DNA of 64,000 nt from Microbulbifer pacificus (lineage in GTDB: Bacteria; Pseudomonadota; Gammaproteobacteria; Pseudomonadales; Cellvibrionaceae). The stretch spans positions 676,001 to 740,000 of the forward strand of contig NZ_CP137555.1 of assembly GCF_033723955.1 (NCBI RefSeq). The letters run 5' to 3'. Every line of letters starts with the position of its first letter. Positions within the stretch are counted from its first letter, which is position 1. The notes beneath the pieces were generated by a model. That model was not told the origin of the DNA. It made no database searches and saw nothing but the letters and a program-made list of their open reading frames with translations. Shown here piece by piece: positions 1-7,353 of the stretch. The translations under genes were made by a program, and so were the position numbers.

Positions 1-63
1 CGGAAAGCATATTACGTACAATGCGCCCCCAAACCTTTCAACGCAGTAAGTCGTAACCTGCCT

Positions 64-1101
64 ATGCGCGACCAGCCCAAACTACCCACACCGAAAATCT
101 ATCAGGCACCGATGGAAGGGGTCATCGACCACCATGTGCGGGCCCTGCTGTCCGCTATCGGCGGCATTGACGTGTGCGTGACAGAGTTTGTGCGGGTGAC
201 CCACACGCGCCTGCCGCGCAAGGTCTTTACCCGCTTTTGCCCCGAACTGGAGCAAGGCGCAACGACCCCAAGCGGCACTCCGGTAAAGCTGCAACTGCTC
301 GGGGGCAACCCGGAGTCCATGGCGCACAATGCCGCCCGTGCCGTGGAAGCCGGCGCCCGCGCCATCGACCTGAACTTCGGCTGCCCGGCCAAATCCGTCA
401 ACAACAGCGATGGTGGAGCCTGCCTGCTGCAGTCTCCATCACGGGTGGAAGGCATTATTGCCGCTGTGCGCAAGGCCCTGCCGGCAGAGATTCCGGTATC
501 CGCCAAAATCCGCCTGGGCTACGAAGACCGCAGCAGCTATCTTGACAACGCCCGCGCCGCAGAAGCCGGCGGTGCCTCGGAACTCGCCGTCCACGCCCGC
601 TCCAAGGTGGATGGCTATCGCCCCCCCGCCTACTGGGAGTACATCGGCGAGATTCGCCAGCAGATCGGTATCCCCGTCATCGCCAACGGCGACCTGTGGA
701 CCGTCGACGACTTCCTGCGCTGTCGCGCAGTGACCGGCTGCGACGCCTTCATGTTCGGGCGCAGCCTGCTCGCGCGCCCGGATATCGGCCTGCAGATCCG
801 CGCCCAGTGCGAAGGACGGGACTATCAACCACTGCAATGGCACGAAATCGTCGCCCGCCTCTATAACTACTACAACGCCACCAAGGCCGAGTACCCCGCC
901 AAGTACCTGGGCAACCGGATCAAACAGTGGCTCGCCTACCTGAAACTCAGCTATCCCCAGGCGGAAGTGTTCTTCGAGCAGATCAAGCGTCATCGGGAAC
1001 CGGAGTTGCTGGAGCTCGCATTCGCACAACATCTGAACCCTAATGCCGAGCGCGAGGCACCCGCGCCCGAGCGCTTAGCGGCAGAATGCAGCGCGGCCTG
1101 A
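64..1101 (+). CDS. dusC: tRNA-dihydrouridine synthase, DusC type
   Basis: Flavoenzyme that reduces uridine to dihydrouridine in the tRNA D-loop; in Escherichia coli DusC modifies U16. The 345-residue protein has the family opening motif APMEG (residues 15-19), then LNFGCPAK around residues 103-110 with the catalytic Cys107, and the SAKIRLG and ANGD segments of the FMN-binding TIM barrel. The length is normal for DusC, slightly longer at the C-terminus. The ATG start puts the first conserved strand at residue 12. It stands alone upstream of a tRNA gene, and its product acts on tRNA in the cytoplasm. DusA and DusB are less likely because of the very early APMEGV and the overall pattern. Confidence 0.9.
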   Translation: MRDQPKLPTPKIYQAPMEGVIDHHVRALLSAIGGIDVCVTEFVRVTHTRLPRKVFTRFCPELEQGATTPSGTPVKLQLLGGNPESMAHNAARAVEAGARAIDLNFGCPAKSVNNSDGGACLLQSPSRVEGIIAAVRKALPAEIPVSAKIRLGYEDRSSYLDNARAAEAGGASELAVHARSKVDGYRPPAYWEYIGEIRQQIGIPVIANGDLWTVDDFLRCRAVTGCDAFMFGRSLLARPDIGLQIRAQCEGRDYQPLQWHEIVARLYNYYNATKAEYPAKYLGNRIKQWLAYLKLSYPQAEVFFEQIKRHREPELLELAFAQHLNPNAEREAPAPERLAAECSAA

Positions 1102-1302
1102 GGGCGTCCAAGAGACGAATGTGGCGCTGAAAAGGCAAACCCAGCCAAGAAAAAGCGGAAATTGAAAAAGTGCTTGCAATAGCCCCACCCCAGAGGCAGA
1201 ATGCGCGCCCTATCGAGCTGAACCGGCCTTCCCCGGAACGCCCACAAGTTCGGTAACCTGCGGATTTTTAAAGAGTTTTTGAAAAAAATCTTTAAAAACA
1301 AG

Positions 1303-1331
1303 TTGACGAAGCCAAGGCAAGTCACTATAGT
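1303..1331 (+). promoter_or_regulatory. sigma-70 promoter of tRNA-Arg
   Basis: TTGACG at 1303-1308 and TATAGT at 1326-1331 are separated by exactly 17 bases, ending 17 bases before the mature tRNA. The -10 element is followed by a short discriminator, as expected for a stable-RNA promoter. Confidence 0.75.
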
Positions 1332-1347
1332 TCGCAACCACAACGAC

Positions 1348-1424
1348 GCACTCGTAGCTCAGCTGGATAGAGTACTCGGCTACGAACCGAGCGGTCGGAG
1401 GTTCGAATCCTCCCGAGTGCGCCA
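1348..1424 (+). tRNA. tRNA-Arg (anticodon ACG)
   Basis: A 77-nt cloverleaf with acceptor stem GCACTCG/CGAGTGC, discriminator G and an encoded CCA. The anticodon loop CTACGAA at 1380-1386 gives anticodon ACG (1382-1384), normally modified to ICG and reading CGU/CGC/CGA. The T-loop GTTCGAATC is present. It borders the distal end of the integron array. Confidence 0.97.
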
Positions 1425-1431
1425 AATAGCA

Positions 1432-1463
1432 AAGCCCGATCCGAAAGGATCGGGCTTTTTTAT
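1432..1463 (+). terminator. Rho-independent terminator of tRNA-Arg
   Basis: The hairpin AAGCCCGATCC-gaaa-GGATCGGGCTT is followed by a run of T residues, starting eight bases after the tRNA CCA end. Confidence 0.9.
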
Positions 1464-1627
1464 TTCCCCTGCCTATGCACCTTCTGCCCTAATATCCCGC
1501 CAAGAACGCAACAAGGCCAGGCACTCAACGCAACCCGAACCCAATGACCAGCACAATACTCCTTACCCATCAGTGAACGTGTCTGAGTGTGCTGAGTGGC
1601 GACACGAAGAAATTAGGCTGCGCGCAA

Positions 1628-2002
1628 TTATGGCCTGCTCTGCCGCGGCGGCACTGCATACGCGACACCCCGACACTCCATGTATTCATGGCACATGTCA
1701 TAGGCAGTTTTACCACACGCCTCAAGTACTACGCCGTTACCACCCAAGCTATGGGTTCTAACCTTTAGATCGCTTACCAAGGCCGCTTTACTTGGCTTTG
1801 GCTGATCTAAACGCTCCTGGCAGTAAGAAGCCTCAACAAATCCCAGAGAAGTCGCGTCGTACTTTGAGATCTCTGCCAGCGAATACTCTTCAACGATTAC
1901 CGTTTTTACTTTATTTGTTGCGTACGGTCCCAGATTTGTATTAAAGGTCATACCATTGCATGCGGATATCAGGACAGCAAAAATTATTACAAATATCTTC
2001 AT
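1628..2002 (-). CDS. RcsF-like outer-membrane lipoprotein (integron cassette 22, distal end)
   Basis: Small lipoprotein of 124 residues. The N-terminus is a lipoprotein signal with lipobox I-S-A-C, lipidated Cys15. Downstream are four cysteines at 61, 96, 104 and 110, within YCQ, LEAC, MC and ECRGVAY. E. coli RcsF, the surface-stress sensor of the Rcs phosphorelay, has its four disulfide cysteines at 74, 109, 118 and 124. The spacing here is 35-8-6 against 35-9-6. The start at 2002 has GGAG eight bases upstream; an ATG 15 bases earlier is part of the cassette boundary. Similarity to RcsF is from memory of that family; a role in a stress relay is inference. It is the last cassette, and I see no intact attC downstream of it. 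Confidence 0.65.
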   Translation of the reverse strand: MKIFVIIFAVLISACNGMTFNTNLGPYATNKVKTVIVEEYSLAEISKYDATSLGFVEASYCQERLDQPKPSKAALVSDLKVRTHSLGGNGVVLEACGKTAYDMCHEYMECRGVAYAVPPRQSRP

Positions 2003-2015
2003 TGTTGTTTCCTCC

Positions 2016-2129
2016 ATTACGCCGCCCCCAAGGACGCCTTACTTTATACCCCTTTTGCGCGAAAATTGAAGCGCAGCAACTGCGCAAAAGGCGCATAACG
2101 TAAGACGTTGACTGAAGCACCATGTTAAC
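2016..2129 (-). repeat. attC site of cassette 21 (degenerate R')
   Basis: Outer ends ATTACG (left) and GTTAAC (right), with an inner near-palindrome built from ttttgcgcgaaaa and ctgcgcaaaag. The crossover box reads CGTAAT on the minus strand instead of CGTTAN, so the site is probably weak or inactive. Confidence 0.65.
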
Positions 2130-2541
2130 CGCTGATGCTCCTATCGCGATCCAGCACCCAACAACGCTCGTTATTTTGAAAACCTAAATGTTCATAGTAA
2201 GAATTTGCTGCGGGAGCCGCGATCAAGATTAGTTTACATTTTGGACCAAGCTGCTCTTGCGTAAGGACTTGTAAATTTCGCCCTACTCCCATTCCTTGAT
2301 AGCGTTTATCTACCGCCAAATCAGAAAGATAACATGCATAATGAAAATCTGTGACGCTCCGCGCAATACCCACAAGGCGATCTCCATCCCAGGCACTTAC
2401 CGTGAGATTGCTATTTTTTAGCATACCTTGAAGACACTCTCTGTCCTCTACCGGCCTACGCTCGGCTAAAGTTGAGCTTTCCAGCAAGTTCAGGAACTGC
2501 TCGACTGATACTTCTTTATCAATTCTATATTCGATGTTCAT
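2125..2541 (-). CDS. GNAT-family N-acetyltransferase (integron cassette 21)
   Basis: 138-residue single-domain GNAT protein that would transfer an acetyl group from acetyl-CoA to an amine. Motif A, the pyrophosphate-binding loop, is visible as YQGMGVGRNL at residues 81-90, preceded by the strand YLSDLAVDKR. The C-terminal segment SYYEHLGF is the usual motif B. The substrate cannot be read from sequence; in integrons this fold includes both resistance enzymes and proteins of unknown target. Its stop codon TAA overlaps the attC right end, and its ATG begins 14 bases inside the cassette, the normal compact cassette layout. Confidence 0.8.
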   Translation of the reverse strand: MNIEYRIDKEVSVEQFLNLLESSTLAERRPVEDRECLQGMLKNSNLTVSAWDGDRLVGIARSVTDFHYACYLSDLAVDKRYQGMGVGRNLQVLTQEQLGPKCKLILIAAPAANSYYEHLGFQNNERCWVLDRDRSISG

Positions 2542-2554
2542 CGTTACCAGAGCC

Positions 2555-2695
2555 GTTAACGTCCACAGCGGGATGGCTTATCTTACGTGCTTTTTGCGCG
2601 AAAATGGGACCGAAGCGAGCACGCGACATGCACACAAGTTAGGTTGCCCCACGGAAGGCCGCAAGCCTGGAACAAATTACCCGACCTTGCTATGC
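2555..2695 (-). repeat. attC site of cassette 20 (long type, one degenerate box)
   Basis: A 141-bp site of the long class, with R' GTTAACG at the left, the tttttgcgcgaaaatggga core, a side stem near ccacggaaggccgcaagcc, and GCTATGC at the right where GTTATGC is expected. Confidence 0.75.
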
Positions 2696-2715
2696 ATTGC
2701 CCGGAGATACACGTT

Positions 2716-2937
2716 CTATTGCCCAGGAAGGTCATTGCACAACTTACATGCGACCCGCCTTTTGTAGTTACGCACACGTACAATCAAGAAGATGCATGAG
2801 CTGATCAAGGCCCAAAATACACCGAACTTTAACGCGTAAACTAGATCCCTTCCTTTTAGATACTGTACACCGGAAAATAGTGCGAAAAGCGCCAGCACCA
2901 TCACGACAGTTTGAAAACTCCATTTTCTAATTGGCAT
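2716..2937 (-). CDS. Small two-helix membrane protein (integron cassette 20)
   Basis: 73-residue protein that I do not recognise. Two hydrophobic stretches, about residues 8-25 and 33-53, are joined by a short charged loop (YLKGRD), and the C-terminus is basic (RVRNYKRR). By the positive-inside tendency both ends would face the cytoplasm. It fills its cassette, reading with the array on the minus strand. Confidence 0.6.
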   Translation of the reverse strand: MPIRKWSFQTVVMVLALFALFSGVQYLKGRDLVYALKFGVFWALISSCIFLIVRVRNYKRRVACKLCNDLPGQ

Positions 2938-2966
2938 ATCGAAATTCCACTAGTGTTGATTACGAT

Positions 2967-3025
2967 GCTTAACGCGCCCCACGGAGGCCCAACGGGTCGG
3001 AGTATACTGCCTGTGATTGTTAGGC
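2967..3025 (-). repeat. attC site of cassette 19's upstream neighbour, short form (cassette 19)
   Basis: A 59-bp site from GCTTAAC at the left to GTTAGGC at the right. It keeps the right-hand CCTGTGATTGTTAGGC arm and the small ggcccaacgggtc stem. It lacks the left L-box (CACAGCAGG) and the long central hairpin of the other sites. Confidence 0.75.
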
Positions 3026-3469
3026 ATACTTACCCTCTACGAAGCATGTTACCAACAGTGTACTACCGATAAAAAGTATATTTATTGCTGCACGGACAAT
3101 CCACGGATATGAGCGATAAGAAATAGCAAAATACTTTGATAGAACAACTGCAACACCCATAAGGGAAAACCATGGTGTAAAAAATATAATTACTTTCCAT
3201 TTAACGAGAGAAACCGCTAAATCATGGAGCGCGCCACTAACAAGAAAGGTAAAAACGACCGCCAGCCAACTCGGCATAAATAAACCGAGCGGCTTCATGA
3301 TGTTGCGCGACAAATAGTAGCCCCATATTGGGTTCCAATAATGCCAAAAGACCGGGAATGAACCGGCACCCAAAGAGCGAGATAGCATATTTCTCATGGA
3401 ATGGTTTGCGCCCAGCGAAACACCGTTTCGCCTCCTAACGTACTGCGATAATGAAACTGTATTTTGCAT
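3020..3469 (-). CDS. Membrane protein resembling part of an MBOAT-type acyltransferase (integron cassette 19)
   Basis: 149-residue polytopic protein. The segment at residues 41-60 contains W-x-x-W-N-P and GYYL, and is followed by a hydrophobic helix with SGALHDL (His82). This resembles the MBOAT region around the conserved histidine that precedes or follows the acyl-acceptor site. Full MBOAT proteins have 350-500 residues, so this would be a mini or partial version. Further helices lie around 92-112 and 122-142. The assignment rests on motif memory only; an unrelated small membrane protein is possible. The stop codon overlaps the attC right end. Confidence 0.45.
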   Translation of the reverse strand: MQNTVSLSQYVRRRNGVSLGANHSMRNMLSRSLGAGSFPVFWHYWNPIWGYYLSRNIMKPLGLFMPSWLAVVFTFLVSGALHDLAVSLVKWKVIIFFTPWFSLMGVAVVLSKYFAISYRSYPWIVRAAINILFIGSTLLVTCFVEGKYA

Positions 3470-3482
3470 GATATTTCCGGAT

Positions 3483-3568
3483 GCCTAACGCTCGGTTTAG
3501 GGGCAGCTGGAGCGTAGTGTAAGCCGTTCCAGCCGCGTATTCCGCGGCGATTACAGCCGCTTTTTATG
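3483..3568 (-). repeat. attC site of cassette 18 (medium type)
   Basis: An 86-bp site beginning GCCTAACGCTCGGTTTAGGGG with inner stem agccgcg/cgcggc. The right end reads TTTATGT where GTTATGT is expected. It shares most of its sequence with the attC at 7906-7992. Confidence 0.75.
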
Positions 3569-3577
3569 TGAGCGAGG

Positions 3578-4024
3578 TCATCGCTTTAAATCGTGTGGAT
3601 CAAACCCAGTACCAAGCCGCTCACATAGCAGCCTAACCTTTGATTCATCCGCGAAACCTGCACGGTAGCATCTTAAAATAAATGCATACGCAGTATCACT
3701 TAGCTCTTTATGCATTTTTTTCAAATCAGAGCTAGGAACTCTTACCGGCGGGATTGGCACGCCATCTGAAAACTCACACCTTCCCATACAGATCGGGCAG
3801 TACTCATGAACTACCGTTCCATGTTCTCTTACCCAGGTTTTTTGAGCATCTCGCATACTCTCAAAACGATGGTGATATTCATTAAGAGCCGATAGTGCCG
3901 ATTCGATTTCACCTAGCCAGAACTCCAAATTGGCAAATTGTCCCGAAAGGTGGTGAACATATGACGTAGTAAAGCGCCTTATTTGCTCATTTATCAGCCC
4001 CGCTTTTTGAAGCGTATAAACCAT
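3578..4024 (-). CDS. Hypothetical protein with a CxxC-x3-C cluster (integron cassette 18)
   Basis: 148-residue soluble protein that I do not recognise. The N-terminal half is largely helical and hydrophilic. The centre has EYCPICMGRCEF with cysteines at 76, 79 and 83, preceded by two histidines, which may bind zinc. No partner domain is visible. It reads with the array. An ATG directly starts the track at 4024, and no better internal start is evident. Confidence 0.6.
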   Translation of the reverse strand: MVYTLQKAGLINEQIRRFTTSYVHHLSGQFANLEFWLGEIESALSALNEYHHRFESMRDAQKTWVREHGTVVHEYCPICMGRCEFSDGVPIPPVRVPSSDLKKMHKELSDTAYAFILRCYRAGFADESKVRLLCERLGTGFDPHDLKR

Positions 4025-4067
4025 AGTTCAACCCTCCAGCTTAAGCCTCCTGGCTCACAGGTAGCCC

Positions 4068-4139
4068 ACATAACGCTCGTAGCACGAGCAAATTTGTAGC
4101 GCAGCGGAAACTTTGTCGACGTGCTTACGTTTGTTATAT
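4068..4139 (-). repeat. attC site of cassette 17 (72 bp)
   Basis: Ends ACATAACG and GTTATAT. The inner arms tagcacgagcaaa and tttgtcgacgtgctta form a simple imperfect hairpin without the long conserved core. This is a different attC family from its neighbours. Confidence 0.75.
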
Positions 4140-4508
4140 TGCCGACGTATCAGGTTCACTCTGAACCCACCAAGACACGTCCATTCCTCTAAACCCTTCC
4201 GGAAAACCACATTGGTCATGGCTATTGATGTAAGGAAAACATTCTAGGGTAATTTCAGAATCTAAAAAAATTAACAAATACCCAGTTTCCAAACTCCCCG
4301 CAGATGCGCAAACCCAGGGAGTATCAATAATTGCATGTTCCTTCGGGAAAATCTCATCCGCAACAGTTAGATAATAGCCCCATCCAGTATATTCATACTG
4401 AGCATAATCTAGACATTGAGAAAGCTTCGCCCTTTGTTCACCAGACAGGTGAGCTTGAGCTAAAAATCGAATGATTTGCTGTTCGAAACTCTTGAGCTTA
4501 ACTTTCAT
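4134..4508 (-). CDS. Hypothetical protein (integron cassette 17)
   Basis: 124-residue soluble protein starting MKVKLKSFEQQ. An in-frame ATG 27 bases upstream lies inside the neighbouring attC, so the internal start at 4508 is preferred. It is rich in aromatic residues (YEYTGWGYYL, WWVQSEP) and has no motif I can name. The stop codon lies in the attC right end. Function unknown. Confidence 0.6.
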   Translation of the reverse strand: MKVKLKSFEQQIIRFLAQAHLSGEQRAKLSQCLDYAQYEYTGWGYYLTVADEIFPKEHAIIDTPWVCASAGSLETGYLLIFLDSEITLECFPYINSHDQCGFPEGFRGMDVSWWVQSEPDTSAI

Positions 4509-4510
4509 GC

Positions 4511-4655
4511 AATATAACGCCCACAGCAAGGGCAACTTACCTTATTCATGTTTTGAGCAAAAATGGGAGCGAAGCGACCGCACAAAACGTGCATAAGGTA
4601 AGCCGTCCCGCAGAGGCTCAAAGGGCCGGAGCTTCACTGCCTGTGATTGTTAAGC
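4511..4655 (-). repeat. attC site of cassette 16 (long type)
   Basis: A 145-bp site from ATATAACG to GTTAAGC. It has the CCCACAGCA L-box, the long cttaccttattcatgtttt stem and its partner, the second stem near gaggctcaaagggccgg, and the CTGCCTGTGATTGTTAAGC arm. Confidence 0.85.
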
Positions 4656-5024
4656 ACTTGGCACTGGGCATGAAGGTTCTTTACCTTCCAGCGGTGACAA
4701 AAACTTAGCCAATTCCCCTGAGCATATTAAGTAGAAATTTGGATCAGAGTCAGCATCTTTCGCTTGCACCGCTGAATGAATGACTTTGCCATTAGAATAC
4801 AGAGTTGACTCAAGATTCTTAGAATTCTTGGGATTTACTATAACGGAGAGACGAAGCTCGTCCGTGAGCACAAGTTCTTGGGAGACATAAGAGTCTATAT
4901 CTATCAGAAACTCTTGGATTGAATTCTGATCAATTACAACTTTTAGCTTAAACGGTGCTCTCTCGTTTGCTGATGCTAAACCAGAAAGGAGCATGAAAAG
5001 TAACGATGCAGCTATGGTTTTCAT
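4650..5024 (-). CDS. Secreted or periplasmic hypothetical protein (integron cassette 16)
   Basis: 124 residues with a clear Sec signal peptide (MKTIAASLLFMLLSGLASA, cleavage expected after ASA at about residue 19). The mature part is beta-rich, carries two cysteines (LICSG and PSCPV) that could pair, and has no recognisable domain. It reads with the array, its stop lying in the attC. Likely periplasmic; function unknown. Confidence 0.65.
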   Translation of the reverse strand: MKTIAASLLFMLLSGLASANERAPFKLKVVIDQNSIQEFLIDIDSYVSQELVLTDELRLSVIVNPKNSKNLESTLYSNGKVIHSAVQAKDADSDPNFYLICSGELAKFLSPLEGKEPSCPVPSA

Positions 5025-5051
5025 TTTCTATTCCCTGATTGTGATTTCTGT

Positions 5052-5144
5052 GCTTAACGCCTTGCACACGGGCCGACTGAAGCGCAGCGTAAGGAGGTCC
5101 GGGCCGCCGCGCAGTGGCGGCTGAAGTGCTGCAAATTGTTATGC
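5052..5144 (-). repeat. attC site of cassette 15 (93 bp)
   Basis: Ends GCTTAACG and GTTATGC, with inner stem gggccgccgcgcagtggcgg. It is a medium-length site, unlike the long class in its core. Confidence 0.75.
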
Positions 5145-5157
5145 ATTTTACCTAAAT

Positions 5158-5556
5158 TCATTTTAGCCGGATTAGCTCTTTGGCATTTATCTCTCTATAT
5201 TCACCATAGACGTCACAATTAATAGTTTTCGAAGATTTTAATTCACACATAATTGTCACTTCACCTTGGTCTCTACCATTATCGCAAAATCCGCCAGTGC
5301 CACTTAAAAGAATAATCTCTTCACTTTTGTATTCTATATATGCCGGCTGGTAACACCGAGTAGGGTCCGACTCGATCGCTTTATTTGAATAATAAGTAGA
5401 AAGTGAACCTACTTTATGATTTACGCAAAGCGTAACTATATTTTCATATTCTCCAATTTCTGCTGTCCAACACCCCACAGCGTACTTATCTTCACCAGAA
5501 TGGGCCAACAACGGAATTAACAGACATACGACAAATACGGAGAATCTATATTTCAT
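5158..5556 (-). CDS. Cysteine-rich secreted hypothetical protein (integron cassette 15)
   Basis: 132 residues with a signal peptide (hydrophobic core VFVVCLLIPLLAHS, cleavage near residue 20). The mature part has cysteines in GCW, TLCV, RCYQ, GFCD, IMCEL and INCDV, six in all, an even number consistent with three disulfides in an oxidising compartment. No known domain is recognised. It follows its neighbour in the array orientation. Periplasmic or secreted location is inference from the signal peptide. Confidence 0.65.
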   Translation of the reverse strand: MKYRFSVFVVCLLIPLLAHSGEDKYAVGCWTAEIGEYENIVTLCVNHKVGSLSTYYSNKAIESDPTRCYQPAYIEYKSEEIILLSGTGGFCDNGRDQGEVTIMCELKSSKTINCDVYGEYREINAKELIRLK

Positions 5557-5574
5557 ACTGGTATCCTATGACAT

Positions 5575-5655
5575 GCATAACGTTCGCCGCACAGGCGAGC
5601 AACTTGTTGCGAGTCCAGCGCACGTAGTGCGCGATTGTGCCGGTGCTTGTTAGGC
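5575..5655 (-). repeat. attC site of cassette 14 (81 bp)
   Basis: Ends GCATAACG and GTTAGGC. The inner palindrome cgcacgtagtgcgcg is distinct from the common long class. Confidence 0.75.
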
Positions 5656-5659
5656 TGGC

Positions 5660-6313
5660 TTACCCCCAAAATTTCCACCATGGCCTTGGGGTAACTTCTT
5701 CTACGTCGACAATATTGATACTTTTACAAACCTGATTCATTTTAGAGCGGACTTTACTTAAAGGATGCTCTGGGAATTGGCTATCATATTCCTCAGAGTC
5801 TGCATTATTCCTCAGGCTTGGCCCTTTATATTCAGGAAAATAAGGATCGCATGCCCAACCAGATGGAATTCCATCGTCATTGAGAACATCATCTCCACTT
5901 TCAGATAAATATTTATCAAAAACTATGGCATCCCTAAGGCCAGTCATTCCATCTTCTCTGGAGTAAAGCGACAATACAAATGATCGATCCATAAGCGGCA
6001 TTGAAAGTGATGCAATATATTGCGCTGATTCACCAGAAGCGACTATTTTCCCAATCGCTCTCGCGGATGGGTAACCAGAAATAATGACTGAATCACATTC
6101 GACCACGCCCACACCCTGCGCGGCCAGATTAGCTCTAAAATACTCTCTCATAGCATTTTCATCAGAGAGCAAGTCGCTTAGTTCTTTATCTGGGCCAATA
6201 CATTGCAGTCGCATGAGAACGCCATTTCCATCGTGCCAATTCTTTACATTTTCTCCTGAACTCTTTTCGTCAAAGATCCACTCCTTATCAGAAAATTTGA
6301 AATATTTTGGCAT
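5660..6313 (-). CDS. Hypothetical protein (integron cassette 14)
   Basis: 217-residue soluble protein, the largest cassette product. The start at 6313 (MPKYFKFSDKEW) is chosen because AAGGAG lies nine bases upstream; an ATG nine bases earlier would sit directly on that ribosome site. No domain is recognised. The C-terminus ends TPRPWWKFWG, a short aromatic tail seen in many unrelated proteins. Function unknown. Confidence 0.65.
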   Translation of the reverse strand: MPKYFKFSDKEWIFDEKSSGENVKNWHDGNGVLMRLQCIGPDKELSDLLSDENAMREYFRANLAAQGVGVVECDSVIISGYPSARAIGKIVASGESAQYIASLSMPLMDRSFVLSLYSREDGMTGLRDAIVFDKYLSESGDDVLNDDGIPSGWACDPYFPEYKGPSLRNNADSEEYDSQFPEHPLSKVRSKMNQVCKSINIVDVEEVTPRPWWKFWG

Positions 6314-6332
6314 TTTTACCATCTCCTTGGCT

Positions 6333-6476
6333 GCCTAACGCCGCCGACAGGGGCAGCTTACCTTGTGCGCGTTTTGCGCGAAAATGGGAGCGCAGCGACC
6401 CGCGCAAAATGTGCACAAAGTAAGCTGTCCCGCGGAGGGCCCCAGGCCCGGAGCAAATTGCCCGGCCTTGTTATGC
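6333..6476 (-). repeat. attC site of cassette 13 (long type)
   Basis: A 144-bp site from GCCTAACG to GTTATGC. It carries the full long stem (cagcttaccttgtgcgcg with its partner cacaaagtaagctg) and the second stem gagggccccaggccc. Confidence 0.85.
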
Positions 6477-6527
6477 CTAGGGGCTATGGGATAACTACAA
6501 TCCACCACATACGCCTCAGATCTGTAC

Positions 6528-6809
6528 TTAGCCCTGCTCAAAAATTTGGTAATGACGCTCTACATTTTTTGTGACTTTACCCCAGTGCGAACTTTTGACT
6601 CGCTGCTGATGGTAAGCAAATGCTTCTTTGTTAGAAAATTCTTCGTATACGTTGAATCGACAAATATTATTTTTGTCTTGACTAACGTTGAATTTCTCGC
6701 AGCCAAATTCTTCTCTAGTGAGCTGAATATGACTAATCAATTCCTTTTTGACGATCTCAAGATCTGACTCAGGAACGACGATATACCCTTCCAATATTAC
6801 CTTGTTCAA
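6528..6809 (-). CDS. Antibiotic-biosynthesis-monooxygenase-like (ABM/YgiN) protein (integron cassette 13)
   Basis: 93-residue dimeric alpha-beta barrel type protein. The pattern LEGYIVVPESDLE..., a central CRFNVYEEFSNKEAFAYH segment and the SSHWGKVTKNVE tail match small ABM-domain proteins, which act on quinones, haem or polyketides. No ATG is available inside the cassette. A TTG at 6807-6809 with AAGGA seven bases upstream is the best start; longer readings run into the attC. The substrate is unknown. Confidence 0.7.
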   Translation of the reverse strand: MNKVILEGYIVVPESDLEIVKKELISHIQLTREEFGCEKFNVSQDKNNICRFNVYEEFSNKEAFAYHQQRVKSSHWGKVTKNVERHYQIFEQG

Positions 6810-6827
6810 TATTCGATCCTTGATGAC

Positions 6828-6946
6828 GCATAACGCCGCGCTCAGGGGCCGCTTGCTTTGGGCGCATTTTGCGCAAAAATGGGAGTGGAGCGACCTGCGC
6901 AAAAGGTGCATAAAGTAAGCCGTCGCTTTGCAGCGCCTTGTTAGGC
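6828..6946 (-). repeat. attC site of cassette 12 (119 bp)
   Basis: Ends GCATAACG and GTTAGGC. It has the long stem cttgctttgggcgcattttgcgc, but the second GGCCC-type stem is replaced by gctttgcagcgcc. Confidence 0.8.
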
Positions 6947-7329
6947 TGCTGGCTGTACCAAATTTATAAGATTGCCACAGCTATCTTCGAAAAGAACATT
7001 TGTAATAGGACCCATGTTCTTTGGTTCGCCGCGAAATTGCACCCCGAGCGCCTTAAGTCGAGTGTACTCAGCGGAAATGTCACTTGAGATAAACGCGGTA
7101 GCCGGAATTCCGGCTTCAAAAAGCGCCTTCTGATATGTAATCGCCGGTGGAAATGCAGCCGGTTCAAGAACAAGCTCAACTCCGGCAGCGCTTCCGGCGA
7201 AATTACCGTAAGCCAACGAAATTCACCAATCGGAATGTCATTCTTTACTTCAAAACCGAGCACTTTCGTATAGAAATTCAAAGCCCGATTTTGATCTTCT
7301 ACTGTAATGCTTGCCAACGTAATTTGCAT
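6941..7329 (-). pseudogene. Glyoxalase/VOC-family protein with a frameshift (integron cassette 12)
   Basis: The first part (from 7329) reads MQITLASITVEDQ...ALNFYTKVLGFEV...GEFRWLTVISPE, a standard vicinal-oxygen-chelate N-terminus. From about 7180-7198 the family sequence continues in a different frame as AGVELVLEPAAFPPA...TAFISSDI...NVLFEDSCGNLINLVQ to the stop at 6941. The two frames together make one complete VOC domain of about 128 residues; neither alone does. Either the gene carries a one-base indel in gcgcttccggcg, or the assembly has an error there. If intact, it would be a small metal-dependent VOC enzyme or binding protein. Confidence 0.75.
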
Positions 7330-7353
7330 AAATATACCTGGATCAATTTTTAA

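Noticed and set aside
1628..1640. attC of the last cassette
   Set aside because: GCCTAAT on the minus strand near 1610 recalls an R'' box, but no matching R' or stem is clear toward 1560.
6335..6541. Short reading frames located inside attC sites (here and at 2587, 8424, 9922, 10304, 11286)
   Set aside because: They translate the recombination-site palindrome and share the same repeated peptide because the DNA is repeated, not because there is a gene.
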